Under the pieces are notes generated by a model. The model did not search any database and had not been told where the DNA came from. It saw only the letters and a program-made list of their open reading frames with translations. A DNA stretch of 64,000 nt from Armillaria gallica (taxonomy: Eukaryota > Basidiomycota > Agaricomycetes > Agaricales > Physalacriaceae). The DNA lies in the NCBI GenBank assembly GCA_037576215.1, contig JBANDB010000012.1:1550001-1614000 (forward strand). Direction: 5' to 3'. Both the position numbers and the translations under genes were made by a program. Below, piece after piece: positions 11,708 through 24,259 of the stretch (its first letter is position 1; each line of letters begins with the position of its first letter).

Positions 11708-13819
11708 TATTGAAGCAAGTAAATACAGGAAACGCGAACGTCCTCGGTGGGCCTCCACAAGACGTTGTGATGGTAGGGAGAGTATTCAAAATAGGAACGA
11801 GGTGAGGGAGTAACGAACGCCGGTCTGAGGATGCACTGGCACCGTAAGAGGCATGTCCAAAAAAGGAGCAGCTACTCCCATCACCATGCACAAAATTCGA
11901 AGAATATAAACCGATGTGTTTAACGACATCAAACTACATGAAAGGGATGTCAGCAACGGCAGATATATGCCGAGTAGGGCTGCGATGGAGTCTAGGTCAC
12001 GACAGCGAAGTCTATTTCTCAGACTCTTTGGTTATCGCCCACCGTACCGCCTCCTCGACGTCCCCAGCCTCGTGTGTAGGCCCGTGAGTTGGAGAACCAT
12101 GGATTGGATCATATACCTCAGTGCGGACCAGCACAGACGGCCATCCCGCACCGTTGGCACCCGCGATATCTGGACCATAAACTTTAACTGCTTCTGTTCA
12201 CGTACAGTAACCCAGACTAACCAGACTCAGGATTATCTGTTCGATGATCCATTTAATACACAGCTAATCAATCATTAGATGGGGAAGATGCGCTTTACCT
12301 CCAATCATGTACCTATATGCATAACCATGTCAATGCGTTATGATGGACAGATAGACCTACATTGTAGGTTTTGTGGAATGATTGTATAACAAACGTGTCT
12401 GATTCTCCAGTACGCTTTTGGCGTACCGGTAAGTCGCTTTGGTTGGTTTACCATACTGGACATGAGGATACTTCTTGCCGGTCAAAGCCTTATGAATGCA
12501 GCCGGCATTAGCGATGTGCCGTTGAGGAAGTTTCCAATTACCTGCCTTGTAAACAGCCTGGAAAGCCTATTTGTAGGCACCATGTCCTAGTCACAGTCTA
12601 GGAAAGTCACATCTCCATATCAGATCAGGATTGCAGAAGACCAGTTCCACAGGCTTAGTCAGGCTGCTATACGAATCCCAGGTCAAAATGATGAAGATAA
12701 GTCATCCGTGACTAGTGAACGTCTGAACGTACGTTCGAATTTGGTTGCTTGTAACCATAATACGGTTGGAGTCGAAGCTAATTAGTAAAGCGCACGCTTA
12801 GTTTTGGTCTAGGGACCTGTTTCCGGTTGCAATTCCATCGTCGAGGCAGAGGGAGTGAAGTGGCCTTTGTGACGGCTGTTGCCGTTGCAGTGCCGTGTCG
12901 ACGGTAGTGCCAGGGTAAGTAATGTCCGTCTCGTGTCAGTAGGGATAGAGGGAGGATAGTCAGATTATCGACGATGAGGTGGGTGACAGAGTAAAAGCTG
13001 GACGATCCCACGCCATCAACGCGATTTCGGGCTGGAGAGGCAGTCTTGACTCCAACCTTATCAATTTAGTCACTGAGCAGCTGAGGTGACTGCATGCACT
13101 TGTCCATTCAGTGTCGATATCTGCTTACAAGTCGGAAGCATACCATTCCCTAGAACGAATCAGACATGAGAACGTCAGAGGAAGGCAACAAAGCGCGCTG
13201 ACCGCGTTACACACGTTCCCGGCTTCTGACTGCGGAAGAGAAGGCCTTGCTTTTCATCCAGTGGAGCCGCTGCAGTGAATCCTATTCTCTGATAGGAGAG
13301 CTACTGCTGCCTCCCTATATAGAATGCACACCGTCTGCGCGCGCATCTTAGATGGTCGATCCGGTTACAATATTCTTGAGGCATGGCTATAGCAGAGGCG
13401 TCGTCAAGCAGCTGGTACGCGTAGGCTATCTCGAAGTTCCAACGAATCTCGACAGGATTCAGCCCATTGTTCAAGTCTTGCAACAGGATCGTTCCGCACA
13501 GCAGGGAGGATACTGGAAGCATATAACACAGGCGACGACATTGGGTATGTAATGGATACTAGTACCGGACGGCATCTATCAGAGGCACGTTCAGGTGCTT
13601 CATAAGTAAACGATGCACACCTTTGGTACATGTGGAGAATCAAGAAATAAATTGACAAATAAACCCTACATCGTCCATTGTCAGGACTGACGACGGCAAC
13701 AGGAGACTGGACGAACCATGAAAAGTATTGGATATTCCTTTAACACCCCTAGCGAGAATGCCATGAAGGTATATCGTTAGCGAAAAACAAAAGGATGATG
13801 AGTCGCCCTAACCTTGGTT
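11708..13819. other. Long non-coding stretch
   Basis: About 2.1 kb with only short, unrecognisable ORFs on either strand. No transposase, RNA gene or clear repeat was identified by eye. It lies in the degenerate interval between duplication copies 1 and 2. Confidence 0.4.
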
Positions 13820-14582
13820 TCACGCCGTTTTCTGCAGCTCAGTCAGACATTTCCTCGCCCTCTCCAACACCTCCAGCCTATCATACGCCAACCTCCCACA
13901 TCGGGACACTTCTCCGTCCAACAAGCATCCATCTCCGGCCACTCTGATATCTCCAACGAGCATAGTCCAACTCCCAATGGCCTCGCGTCCATTCCCCAAA
14001 ACATCTTCCACATCACAGCCGTCCATGTTGACCAGACCCGTCAACCAACCAGACCAACCACACCTCACGTCCCATTCCATACCCTTCCGAAGCTTGTTCC
14101 ACCGCTTCCGGTGATACTTGAACACCAGCGAGCTCGTCGAGATCCGCTGTAACGATTCCTGATTCTCTCGTCGCAGAGAGATAATATGCTTCGACGCAAA
14201 CTCGTCGTCCTCTTCCCACCCGAACCTTGTCGCTACCGCATACACCCAGAATGGCTCTCATAGGAACTCATGCGCAGCATAAATACGCGTATGATATCTG
14301 TCGCACCTCCCATTCCCACTCCAAGCCTCAGCTAGGCTCAGCACACCTTCGAGATCGTCAAAGGTTCACCAAGGAGTGATGGCAAGACCGCTGAGTACTG
14401 AGTATCCGTAGCAGCCATTTGAGGACGACATTATGTTCGTGGATGCGAATAAACTTGCTGTCTGGTTCGGGCGAGAAAGAACTGGATGGGAAGAACGTGG
14501 TAAACCACCACAAGACAACGGAAGGGAGACGGTATAGGGTGCAATCGAGTGAGGTTAGGACGGCGTCGGCACCTGCGACATT
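13820..14582 (-). pseudogene. Relic of an Agaricomycete BTB/POZ-domain protein
   Basis: The minus strand reads like the common Agaricomycete BTB protein. An upstream piece (DAVLTSLDCTLYRLPSVVLW) matches the start of a BTB fold. A middle piece (DDLEGVLSLAEAW) follows, and a C-terminal piece begins WVYAVATRFGWEEDDEFAS and stays open to the stop at 13820. The first and second pieces are separated by a one-base frame change at a TGA near 14360. The second and third pieces share a frame broken by a TGA near 14250. These proteins usually carry one N-terminal BTB domain and are highly expanded in mushrooms. The lesions suggest a pseudogene. An unusual intron could rescue part of it, but none is obvious. 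Confidence 0.55.
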
Positions 14583-15155
14583 TAAGCCAGAATGATATGT
14601 TGCTGCACGATCTCACGATGCCGTTGTAGAAGTAAGAAAGGAAGAAGGAAATATGGACCTGGTGACGGTGCAGGGTGTTGATGGACTCGTTTCCGCATTC
14701 TCGTTCCGGTAATTCGAGTCTCATCAGTATGAACAGAGGCGACCGCCGCTTAGCGCTGAGACACAGGCGGAACATACGTGGAATCAAATGCTGCTAAAAT
14801 TGTAAGGATGAATTGTAAGGATCGAACGGTATGAATGGACATGCCCTACCCTCTGCCCTATACCTCCGTCATCCTTGGACCATCCCCACCAGTCCCATTG
14901 TGATTGTTGTTGTCCTGTTCTTCGTTGCCGTTGTCCTGGTTGCTATACACTTGTTCCCTCCCCGTGCTTTGCAGATGACCCAAAGTTGGATCCTCGACTG
15001 CGATCGTGGTTGTTGGTGTGTGCGGATTCAAGGCCATGGTCATTGTCCTAGTTGACGTCCTGCGCTGCAGTAGTGTCATGTGGGCGTCGCACGAGAGCTT
15101 ACACGCGGGAGTTGGAACTTAGACCTGTAATACTAACCGGTCGTCTTCTATATAT
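14583..15155. other. Intergenic, nothing recognised
   Basis: Sequence between the BTB relic and the left edge of duplication copy 2. It includes a pyrimidine-rich stretch near 14830-14950. No supported gene. Confidence 0.4.
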
Positions 15156-18100
15156 GTCACCATCCGTGACAAGAAGGTCACATAATTTCCTAAAGCAAAC
15201 TTGCCCTTGATTTGACGCGCTTCGGCCCCGAAAATTGCCTTCTTTTTGTTGGAAGACGTCGTCGATGTGGCTTTTCTTCAGTTCACTCACCAGACTCACC
15301 AAAGTATAGGTTTGAAGCCTGGAGGCCCGATTATACGTTTTGGGACATACAGACTAGAATTACAAGATACTAATTTTTCTGCTTCTTTTCCTCAGTTCTT
15401 TCCCTCCTTTGACTGCAGTACCGCACCTTACTCTTTGACAAGAGCGACGCGCAATGGAACCTGCTCTCCTTCGTGAATCCTTCCTTTGACGACAGGCGTG
15501 ATAGTCTGCCAACCGTGCATGTGCTGCAGCTCCAATCCCTCTTCGGAAGGACTGAACTCGAACGTGCTCAGTAGTTCTGCGACCAGAACCTGCATCTCCA
15601 TTACCCTGCGGAGTTGAAGCTAATGCTGGGATAACAAAAAATGATATAGATGATACTACTTACGCGTACTTCCACCTAAAACAAAGTATTCAGTCCCACT
15701 CATTTGCGGTCTTCAAAGCAAAGACGTACCCGATGCATGAACGAACTCCTGCGCCTATATATGAGTCAGGTAGGAAACAAGTTTTGCAGGCATAAAATTA
15801 TTTACCGAACGACATCCTGCAGAGGCCAAGATTGAGCAGTTCAAACAGACAATATGAATGACAACTTTACAGGTTCGCATACATGCCCAAATTTGTTTCT
15901 TTGATTCCTGTCGGATGGAGAAATCTCTCGGGATTCCATTTATCCGCATTGTCTCCCCATACACTCGGCAGTCTATAGATATCAGACGAGGGACAACGGG
16001 ATCGATACCGGAAGCAGCTTTACGCCTCACCGATTATAAGCGTATAAGGATAACACGAGGGCTTGTCCTTTCAAAACCGGAACCTCCCAGATGACACTAC
16101 CATCCGATGTGGTTACGGGTTCTGAGAGGGGCATGACACTGTCCTGACTAGCTACCCGTATCACGGTAGAAACGAAAGGATGCAGACGAAGGGTCTCCTG
16201 TCTGGACATCAGCCAGTCACCGGGTCATTAAGCGTAAAAATAAATGCCGACTTTGATTACAGCGTTGAGCAGAGGCAGAGAGTCGTAATCACCCGCGGCT
16301 AGATCTCCCCGACAGTGCTCTCGCCTCTGGGAAATTTCTTCACGGAGCTGGTTTTGCATACACGGATAAAAGCTGAGCTCGTATAGGATCCAAGCCACTG
16401 TTGTCGCAGTTGTATCATGCCCACCAACGGTAAACGTGCTGATCGATGTGGCCAGACGTTGGACAGTTTCATGAGTAGACTGATTCAGAGACTCACGCTA
16501 GTTGCGAATAGATTTCGTCGACACTCATTCGTTTATCTGGATCTTCGGCAAGATAGGAAAGTGCTGTAGGACCATACCCATTACTATACATATCATAATG
16601 AAGGAGAGCACACATACCAAGAAGATTCACGATGTCCTTATCAGTAGTGTCGATCTCGTTTTCAACAACCTTGAGCTGCTTCTGGAAGATTTCGCTGGCG
16701 ATTTTGTACGAACAATTCTTAAAACGAAGGACTCGGATCTGGCTTCTTGACGTTATTAGTTCGAGTATCTTCAAGGCAAGCTTAGGTATTCCAATCCGCC
16801 AGAGGGATATGTATAAAAGCTCTAAACACGACGGAGATGCGTGTGACTCGATGCTACATATACCAACATTAACATTAACGAAAAGCCAATTTTCTCTCTA
16901 GAAAGGACGTACAATACATTGCGGAGTGCCTCTCGGAGTTCCGAGGTCCCGTCGTCCAGAGCATTAAAGTTATATCGAAAAGCAGCTATGGAAGACTTGA
17001 ACGATCAGACAAATTGGGAACTTAGGCAGCTCACTTATACCAATGATATCGAGTGCGACTTTGCTTGTCCATGTAATGACGTCAACCACTCTACCGGCGT
17101 CATTGCCAACTTGAATCTCATGCTTGAGTTTGTTTATCAGCTATATGATGGTTAGAGAAGAATTTGCGCTTAGTTATAAGCGAATCTCGAACGTACTTTA
17201 GATGTACAAGACTGGAACAGAGGCAGAGATTGACGGAGCTGAGATGCAGAGAAAGCCGGATTCATGATCTTCCGCTGCCGTTGATGTGCTGTATCTGAAG
17301 AGATGTCCGTCGAGTTTTCACAAATAATGAGACAAATACAGTACATACCCGCGGCTGCAACCACACCAGGGCCAAGAAAGGCCGCAGCAAAATGATCGAC
17401 GTCGGGAGATTTTGGGAATCGGTACCCAGATTGGAGAACGTGTTTCAGCGCTTTGGGGTCGGATAACATCAATACGTCTTGCTATAAACAAAGGGAGGAT
17501 GTAATTTCATGAAAAGTTGATAGAGGGCACTGACCCCGAAGCATCCGCCGATTCGAAAAACCGCACCATACTCCTGGATCCATTTCATCTCCAGTTCACC
17601 GAAGTTTTCTTGGTTACGCATGATCCATTCGTGACCTATCCCTTCGGTCAGCATAAATGTGCTGAGCGAAATATGTAGAGGATGTGACGAGCCTAGAAGC
17701 AGGGAGGGTCGGGGAGGTCCGCGGATCTTTCGTGTACACTTCAAGTTGCGCTTGTAGTATGTCCAGGTAAGAGTTAGGACAGAGAGCATAAGGAGGAAGA
17801 AGAGAAACGATGCTCCTGGAAGTGAGAACATATGGGTTTATGATGGCGAGCTTTCAATGAATATTGTGCCGAACTCTTATACGTGCTATAATTGATAGCA
17901 TGCGCATGTTTTCGAAGGCAGTTAGAGAAGTCACACGGAGATACAAGGCCTTAGCCGTCTTTCAGCGCCTTTCGGGGCCTGGCAATCGCTTCGAGTCCCA
18001 TGATCGCTCACGGTCACGGTGTAGATAGATAGTACATGTGGACGAGGGCGTGCCATCGCCGCATGTGAAGCTCCTCGAGGCTCGAAGGGCAATGCTGTTG

Positions 18101-19160
18101 TTCTCAGAAGATTTGGAGAAGGAGGGGTTGATTTTGTCGAAGAAGGCTGACGATTCTGCAGTTTTCTTGGCGAAAAGATGATCTCGATGGCGAACGAAAA
18201 TATAACGCATCAGAAGGTTAGTGGTTTATCGAGCAGAATATACTCCGAAAGCACCAGAGAGTGTCGAGACAAGCCTGTAAAGATAGACAAGGAGGACCGG
18301 TACAAGCACTAGCGGTTCCGCTTATTTCGACACATTCTAGATAAGGACAATGTGATAACGCGATGGGACCTCAAGGCCTCGCTTCCCCAGCGTTCAGAAG
18401 TCTGCTTTACTGTGAACGAAGCCGCAATTTGATGAGAAGGCGCCAGTCCATTGATATAGGAGGGTCACTGGGCAACGAAATGTACTTGATTCGACTGATA
18501 CAAACCCGCACCGTGAGATAGTTTGGTAGAAGTTGATTAGGGATGTGAGTGTATAGCACGTTCTTCTTTGGTGGAGATGTCAGGGGATATCCCGTTTCTG
18601 ATGACCTAAATTCGTGTGTGATGATGTGATGTTTTGCGAGGCATTAATCCGGATGTGTGCACCTTCTGGCAGGAGCATCAGGTCCCTAAGAATCCAAACT
18701 CTGCTGATCCAGTATACATCCAGATCCGTACATTGACCTATTTTTGCATAGTACCATCGAGTCCTATGGGGTCAGCGTCAGGACTAGGACGTCATGGTGT
18801 ACGTCTGTCAGACCAAGGAGCCCGGCCGACCAGTCTGGCCAGATTTGTTTTCTTCACCACAGTTCAGCATGAGCGCCTCCTTCAAGTTATACTTAATAGG
18901 ACGTACTATTATTCTGTAGAGAGATGTTTTTTCAGGAGGCGAAATAAGATGATCGTGAACGACGGTAGGGCAGTCGGCAAAATGCGGGATCAATTGATGC
19001 AAGTAAAATTTCCCACGGGTCCTTCACATCTGCATAGTACTATGATGACCGATTGCTTATACCTATGTTCATAGGGCTCGGAACTATTCTTTCGTTACTG
19101 GGTGGCCTCCAGCGTAATCACAGTCAATTTGAATGGAGTCAAACTAGGGTATTGCTCAAG
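15156..19160. repeat. Segmental duplication block, copy 2 (direct)
   Basis: Direct-orientation copy of 6846-10869, with many point differences and small indels, mostly in introns and flanks. It contains the best-preserved P450 of the set. Its left edge also repeats about 190 nt that in copy 1 form the upstream region of the intersectin-like gene. Copy 3 lacks that 190 nt. Confidence 0.88.
15428..17831 (-). CDS. Cytochrome P450, block copy 2 (reads intact)
   Basis: Same exon layout as copies 1 and 3. The N-terminal anchor begins MFSLPGASFLFFLLMLSVL, the hinge is GPPRPSLLLG, and the C-helix region is QRQRKIMNPAF. The I-helix is TVGGHDTTATT, the K-helix ETLR, and the PERF motif NPERFLHP. The heme loop is assembled over an intron as FGAGVRSCIG, followed by WKYAVMEMQ. 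All inferred splice sites are usable, and the frame is open from ATG 17831 to TAA at 15428-15430. The first intron uses a GC donor (GCTCGT) with a CTGAC branch point, as in the sister copies. The protein is predicted to be an ER-anchored monooxygenase; the substrate is not deducible. This copy is the best candidate for the functional gene of the family. Confidence 0.87.
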
Positions 19161-19314
19161 ATTTGTATCCAAGACAGTAGGGACTTTCAGTCCCGAGCTC
19201 AAGGGTTGATTATGGTTGATTATGGTGATTTTATTTGGAGCTGATTTTTGAATAATCGGGCCCTCTATTTTGAAAGCCCCATGCCAAAAGAATCAACAGG
19301 AAACAGGAAAGAAA

Positions 19315-19533
19315 TACTGTATAATTTCGACCAAGTGTTCAGTAACGCGTAACGGTGGCCCTTGAACTGAACACTTTTGTAAAGGTGTAACGGGTAACGG
19401 GGTCTCCGACTTGCCAGTGCACAGCGAATATGGGAATTTTTTGCCGCTGCGCGGCCGGTATTAGCCTATATTTAGCAGGTGGACACTGTATGAACACTTT
19501 GCGAACTGAACACTTGGTCGAAATTATACAGTA
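19315..19533. mobile_element. MITE-like element with 29-bp perfect terminal inverted repeats
   Basis: The 29 bases at 19315-19343 (starting TACTGTATAATTTCGACC) are the exact reverse complement of 19505-19533 (ending GGTCGAAATTATACAGTA). The 219-bp unit has no coding capacity. If the outermost TA on each side is a target duplication, the element would be a non-autonomous Tc1/mariner-type MITE. The interior contains further ACTGAACACTT words related to the termini. No transposase is present in the window. Confidence 0.75.
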
Positions 19534-20879
19534 AACAAACGGCTGATTATTTGGCTCGCTACTGATGCTTGTGGGTCGGTCTGAGAAAAAATTAAAAAGA
19601 AAAGAAAAAGAAAAAGAAAAAAGAGAAAGAAAGAAAAGGGAAAGGAGGAAAGTTTCAGAAGACCTAACTGCGAATTCTAAAATAATTTTTGAGTGCCAGA
19701 AACACGAAGTCAAAGAGGGTGGTGAAAAACGGCGCTCTGTGGACCTTTCTGATGCCCGAGGCACAGCCACATCAAGCGGCAGACCTGCCGTTCAGTAGCG
19801 GATTCTTTAAACACAATGGATGCATTCAGTTTCTGGTGCTCGAAATTTTAATTCAAGCTTATTCATGCACATATAATACACCCTAAATTTTTCGGGTCCT
19901 CCGGGCAGTTAAGTAATTTGTGGGCCTTTTGCGAATCGTAGCAGCCAAGTTGCTACTGACCGGAGTTTGAAATTTCAGCCAAATGCGGTTCACTGCCGCG
20001 GTGATTTATCGGTGCTCGCTGTCGCAGTGAGAGCATTCAACATCGACTGGCTGTCGGCACCTTCAATTTAGATCTTGCTTGAGGGTAATTTACAGTAAAT
20101 GGACTTTTGATATCAGAAAATTTTCTCCTCGCGAGACTGAAGCCATTTCCTCTCATGGATAAGATAAAGTAAAAATTATGGCCTTGGAATGAGGGAGATT
20201 CATAAATATTCAAGTACTGAGGATATAATCACTCAAAGAGATCTCTGGCAAATATCTGGCTGCGATAGAGAGCAGGAGGCAGCCAGCGCAACAACTACCA
20301 GTCGCGAGACCAACGGCATCACGCCTCAAGCGGGAAATTCCGGCATAATTCCGACTCAGTTCAAACTCCGGTCGGTAGCAGTTGCTATCAGTAGCGACCC
20401 CCAAGCATGAGTATCGAGCCGATTATTTCAGATGTCATTTGAGTTTGGCTTCAACATCTTAGCCAAATAATGGTCCCAAATCGGGCAGTCGGATGACTCG
20501 GATCTTCGGAAATCTTCGGCAACAACTCCAGATTCCGTCAACATGATCACATGCTGTTCAGAAATAATCAACGCACTGATTATTCGAAAACCAACTCCAG
20601 GAGCTGGTTTTTTAATAATCAACAATAGTAACTAAGTGATTGGCGCCTAGTACTAGTAAGTAGCCAGCCATTCCTGATGACCATCTCCGCAGCATACTTA
20701 TTACGATATTCTTTACCGTCTTAGGTACACTTACTCATGGATCCTCTTGATACGCATCGTGTGCAAGCCTCATGGGACCATCTTGACTCGTCGGATCCGT
20801 GAACAGCTCATTGAGTTCGCCATTCAAACACCTAGTTCCGATTGCTATATAATGGGTATTGGACTGCCTCTCTTCTTCA
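19534..20879. other. Intergenic with an imperfect inverted repeat
   Basis: No gene is supported. A purine-rich tract (AAAGAAAAAG-type) lies near 19585-19650. The 20-mer at 19952-19971 (GCTACTGACCGGAGTTTGAA) recurs in inverse orientation at 20360-20379 with one mismatch, and weaker similarity continues outward. This may be another degenerate transposon remnant. A TATATAA sequence lies about 35 nt before the next gene's start codon. Confidence 0.4.
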
Positions 20880-23141
20880 ATGGCTGTCTCTGCACTGTCG
20901 TCTTTCTGGCTCTACGCCATCGCTGCCTTTGTGTGGGTCATGGTCAAAGTTATCAGAATCGGTCATCGTGAATCAGGACTACCACCAGGCCCCCCGACTG
21001 TGCCTGTACTGGGAAACTTGAATATTCTCCCTGCAGAAAACGTACACTACAAGTATGGTGTCAAAGACTTTCAATGAACAATACTCACCCGCTTACATTG
21101 ATAGGTTTACTCAATGGGCGAGGGTCTACGGCGGAATCTACTCGGTAAGTTGACAGTCGCCTTTGATGAGTTTCTACTGGTCTGATTTTGAAATATGCAG
21201 CTGAAGATCGGACCTAGCACATTGATCATAATCACAAGTCCTATTGTGGTGAAGGAACTAATGGACGGGCGAAGCGCGTCTACTTCGGATAGACCGCCTC
21301 ACTATATGGGGACACTTATTACCGGTGGTTCAAACATAGTTTTAAAGGAGAATTGTCAGTCGAGGTCATTGACAATATGCATATACTGATAATTCATTGA
21401 CGTAGCAAAAGTATGGCGAGCGCTTCGCAAGGCAATTCACACGATGTTGGCTACACAGGCTTCACTAGAACATCTGGTGATTCAGAAAACGGAGGCCGCA
21501 CAGCTCATGTACGACATTTTGCGATCACCTGAAGTCGGTTATACACTCGTTTCCTTTATTTCATCCAGAACTGACGTTTCCATGACAGGACTTCTTTACT
21601 CACATCCGCCGTTACTCGAATTCTGTCATGCTGTCCATCCTATATGGAAAGCGCTGTCCGCGCTACGAATCTCCAGAAGCGAAGGCCTTCTATACAGTGA
21701 ATCGTCTATGGAACCACGCACTGGAACCTGGAGCGCATCCTCCTTTAGATCTGCTGCCTTTTCTGAGATATCTGCCAGGATCGTGGAAAAACCTCTGCAA
21801 GCAGGTTAGGACACTGCAGCGCCAGCTGTACTTTGGTTTACTCGATGAATGTCAAGCACGATTGCAACATGGACAGGAGACTGGCTGCTTCATAGAAAGT
21901 GTATTACAGAACCAAAAATTCTTCGGGATGGACCGTGAACTGACCGGGTAAACTCGAATCGTTTTCATATCTCGAACAACCAAGAATAATTCATTTTAGG
22001 TATCTCGGGGGTGCGCTTATTGAAGGCGGATCTGATACGACTTCTTCTTTCCTTCATTCCCTTATTCTAGCTTTGACGGCGTTTCCTGAGGTTCAGCGAA
22101 AGGCGCAGGAAGAGATAGATAGGGTTCTTGATGGTCAGAGGATACCAACTCTCGACGACTTTGCCAGTCTTCCATATGTACAAGCCGTCGTCAAAGAGGT
22201 GAGTCGTTTCAATTGAACGATTTATTCTCTGAATTTGAATCTGGGGCATTCTTCTTTTTGTTAAGACTCATCGATTCAGACCGGTTGCTCCTCTTGCCAT
22301 ACCTCATGCGATGACAGCAACTGAGACGGTAAGGGCCAGGGTCGCCCCTTTGCGTATTCTGAATGTTGTGTCAGTATCGCGGTTACACGATACCCAAAGG
22401 CGCTACAGTATTTGTCAATACATGTGAGTTTTTTTGTCACTGTTCTATTCACAATTTCCTAACTTCGGGGGAAGGGGGAATGTTTCACGATCCAGGTTCG
22501 TGTTACAACAGGGTGTCGATGACTGTCGAAATCACAACTCTTTGTTTAGATGCTTTCGAAAACCCCGAAGATTTTGATCCTGGTAGATATCTAATAACAG
22601 AACATGGTACGAAGCCTGGCGTCGATGATCGTTGCTACCGGTCAACTCTGGCCTTCGGAAGCGGAAGAGTAGAATTTTAATATGTTGGTCTTTCCCATTC
22701 ATACAACTGAATAGCTTTCTAGCGCATATGTCCTGGTATAGACTTCGCTAACAATTCTTTGGTGTGTGCTTCGTTCTCTGCTGCTGCGTTCTTTTTACCA
22801 AGCTTACTATAGGCGCTCAATGCAATGAATCTCATATGGGCTTTTCAATTTTCTCCGCCTCTTGATGCTGCCACTGGCACGCCGCTTCCGGTGGACATTT
22901 TTGCCTACTCAAAGGTGCGTTTTGTCACTACAGTCAGGTATACTAACAGACTGAAGGGCTTGTTGTACAGGGTGTAACTACTGCGCCTTATCCGTTCCAA
23001 TGTCAAATCACCCCACGCAGTGACTCTAAGGCGAAGCTGATCAAGGCAGCTTTCCTCGATGCCACGGATATATTCGTCAGATTCGAGGGCAGTATATCCG
23101 TAGAAGATAAGGAATGGGTGAAGAATTATAGATTTCAGTGA
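20880..23141 (+). CDS. Cytochrome P450 (fungal, O-methylsterigmatocystin-oxidoreductase-like type)
   Basis: Complete multi-exon P450. ATG 20880 gives a short hydrophobic anchor and the hinge LPPGPPTVPVLGN. Later landmarks are the C-helix WRALRKAIHTML, the I-helix EGGSDTTSS, the K-helix ETHR, and FDPGRY in place of the usual PERF. The heme loop FGSGRRICPG forms by splicing FGSGR to RICPG. The frame is open through about eleven inferred exons to TGA 23139-23141. This P450 is unrelated in detail to the triplicated family and to the downstream tandem family. It resembles the group often annotated as O-methylsterigmatocystin oxidoreductase in basidiomycetes, but that name does not prove the substrate. 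It sits 1.1 kb upstream of an SDR gene on the same strand, so the two could act together; this is inference. Confidence 0.87.
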
Positions 23142-24259
23142 AGATGATGTGCGATGTGTCCGAATGCTAGTAAAAAGAGCCACCCAGAGATAGTGTTCAT
23201 TCATGGGGTGGTGAAGAGAAGAATCACCGTGACCCGTTCTGTGCTATTGAAAATGATTGTTCTCACATTCAGACGTGCGTCTGCTAGTCATGCATTGAAA
23301 ATCAACACTGGAGAAAGTAACAAGACACCAGGGACCAGAACGGCTATACCGTAGACAGGACTCCAGTCGATTTTCAGTGATGAGTGCCGCACTGGTTGCT
23401 CAAGTGGACCTACACTGGGCCAACGGCGAATTTGAAGGTAGACATATACCATAAGACATTCGGAAACCTACTCTATTTGACGTCCTTTTGAGTCTCGTGC
23501 ATTTAAACCTGGGTGCACCGGAACATGTATCAGCCTCGTCTGACGATCACTCCCATGTCCCGGTATCTTGAAAGCGTTTTCGAGCATGGAGCTCACTCGC
23601 AGTGACGCTGAAGCTGTCACAACCCGTAAACATAATTCGTGTTGACTTCTAGGTCGCCTTGAAATGTTTGCAATGCCAGAAGCAGGCGTGGATGTCCTAT
23701 CCGTTTTTGCTGCGGCCACGGGTTGCCCCTCGCTGACTCAGAATCCTTGCTATTTTGTTTTCTCGATTCCCTCGCTCCTAAATCAAATGTCTCGGTCTAC
23801 AGGTTTGTACCTTTTGACATTAAATACAGCGTCAGCCTGGGGGGGTTAGCCCCGCATCGGGGGCGTCTAGCCTCCGTTGGACTTCGCACGACGCTTGGTA
23901 ATCACTAGAATTGCGTTACTCCTAGTTCGCCATTTACAAGTTCAAGACCTACATAATTCCACCGCCAGCACAAGTGGTAGGACCGCTGTAGTAGTGCTTG
24001 CGCCAATGAATTATAACATAAGGATTTTTACCATCTTTGCCGCAGCTTTTTAGTCACCTGCTGTCTTCCATCTCCGAGGATCATTGAGCGTCCCTTGCTT
24101 ACGATGGTCGAACGCGCCTGTGATTGTCTCCTACGGGTCATTTTGATGAAACCTGGTCGGCAAACTAAGAGCCGGACAGCCGGCGTCGACGATTTCTCCA
24201 CTTAGACTGGTACTCATTGCGCTTATAAGGCGTACCACGTCTTCTTCCCCCACATCGTC
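23142..24259. other. Intergenic between P450 and SDR genes
   Basis: About 1.1 kb without a supported gene. A G-rich run occurs near 23838-23865. It presumably contains the SDR promoter, but no specific element is recognisable. Confidence 0.4.

Noticed and set aside
6846..19160. The duplicated block as a transposon or Helitron/Starship-type cargo
   Set aside because: No transposase, tyrosine recombinase, helicase, terminal repeats or target-site duplications were seen at its edges.
19580..19650. A-rich/purine tract as a poly(A) tail of a retroposon
   Set aside because: It is a mixed AAAG/GAAA run with no coding or retrotransposon sequence directly upstream; it reads as simple low complexity.
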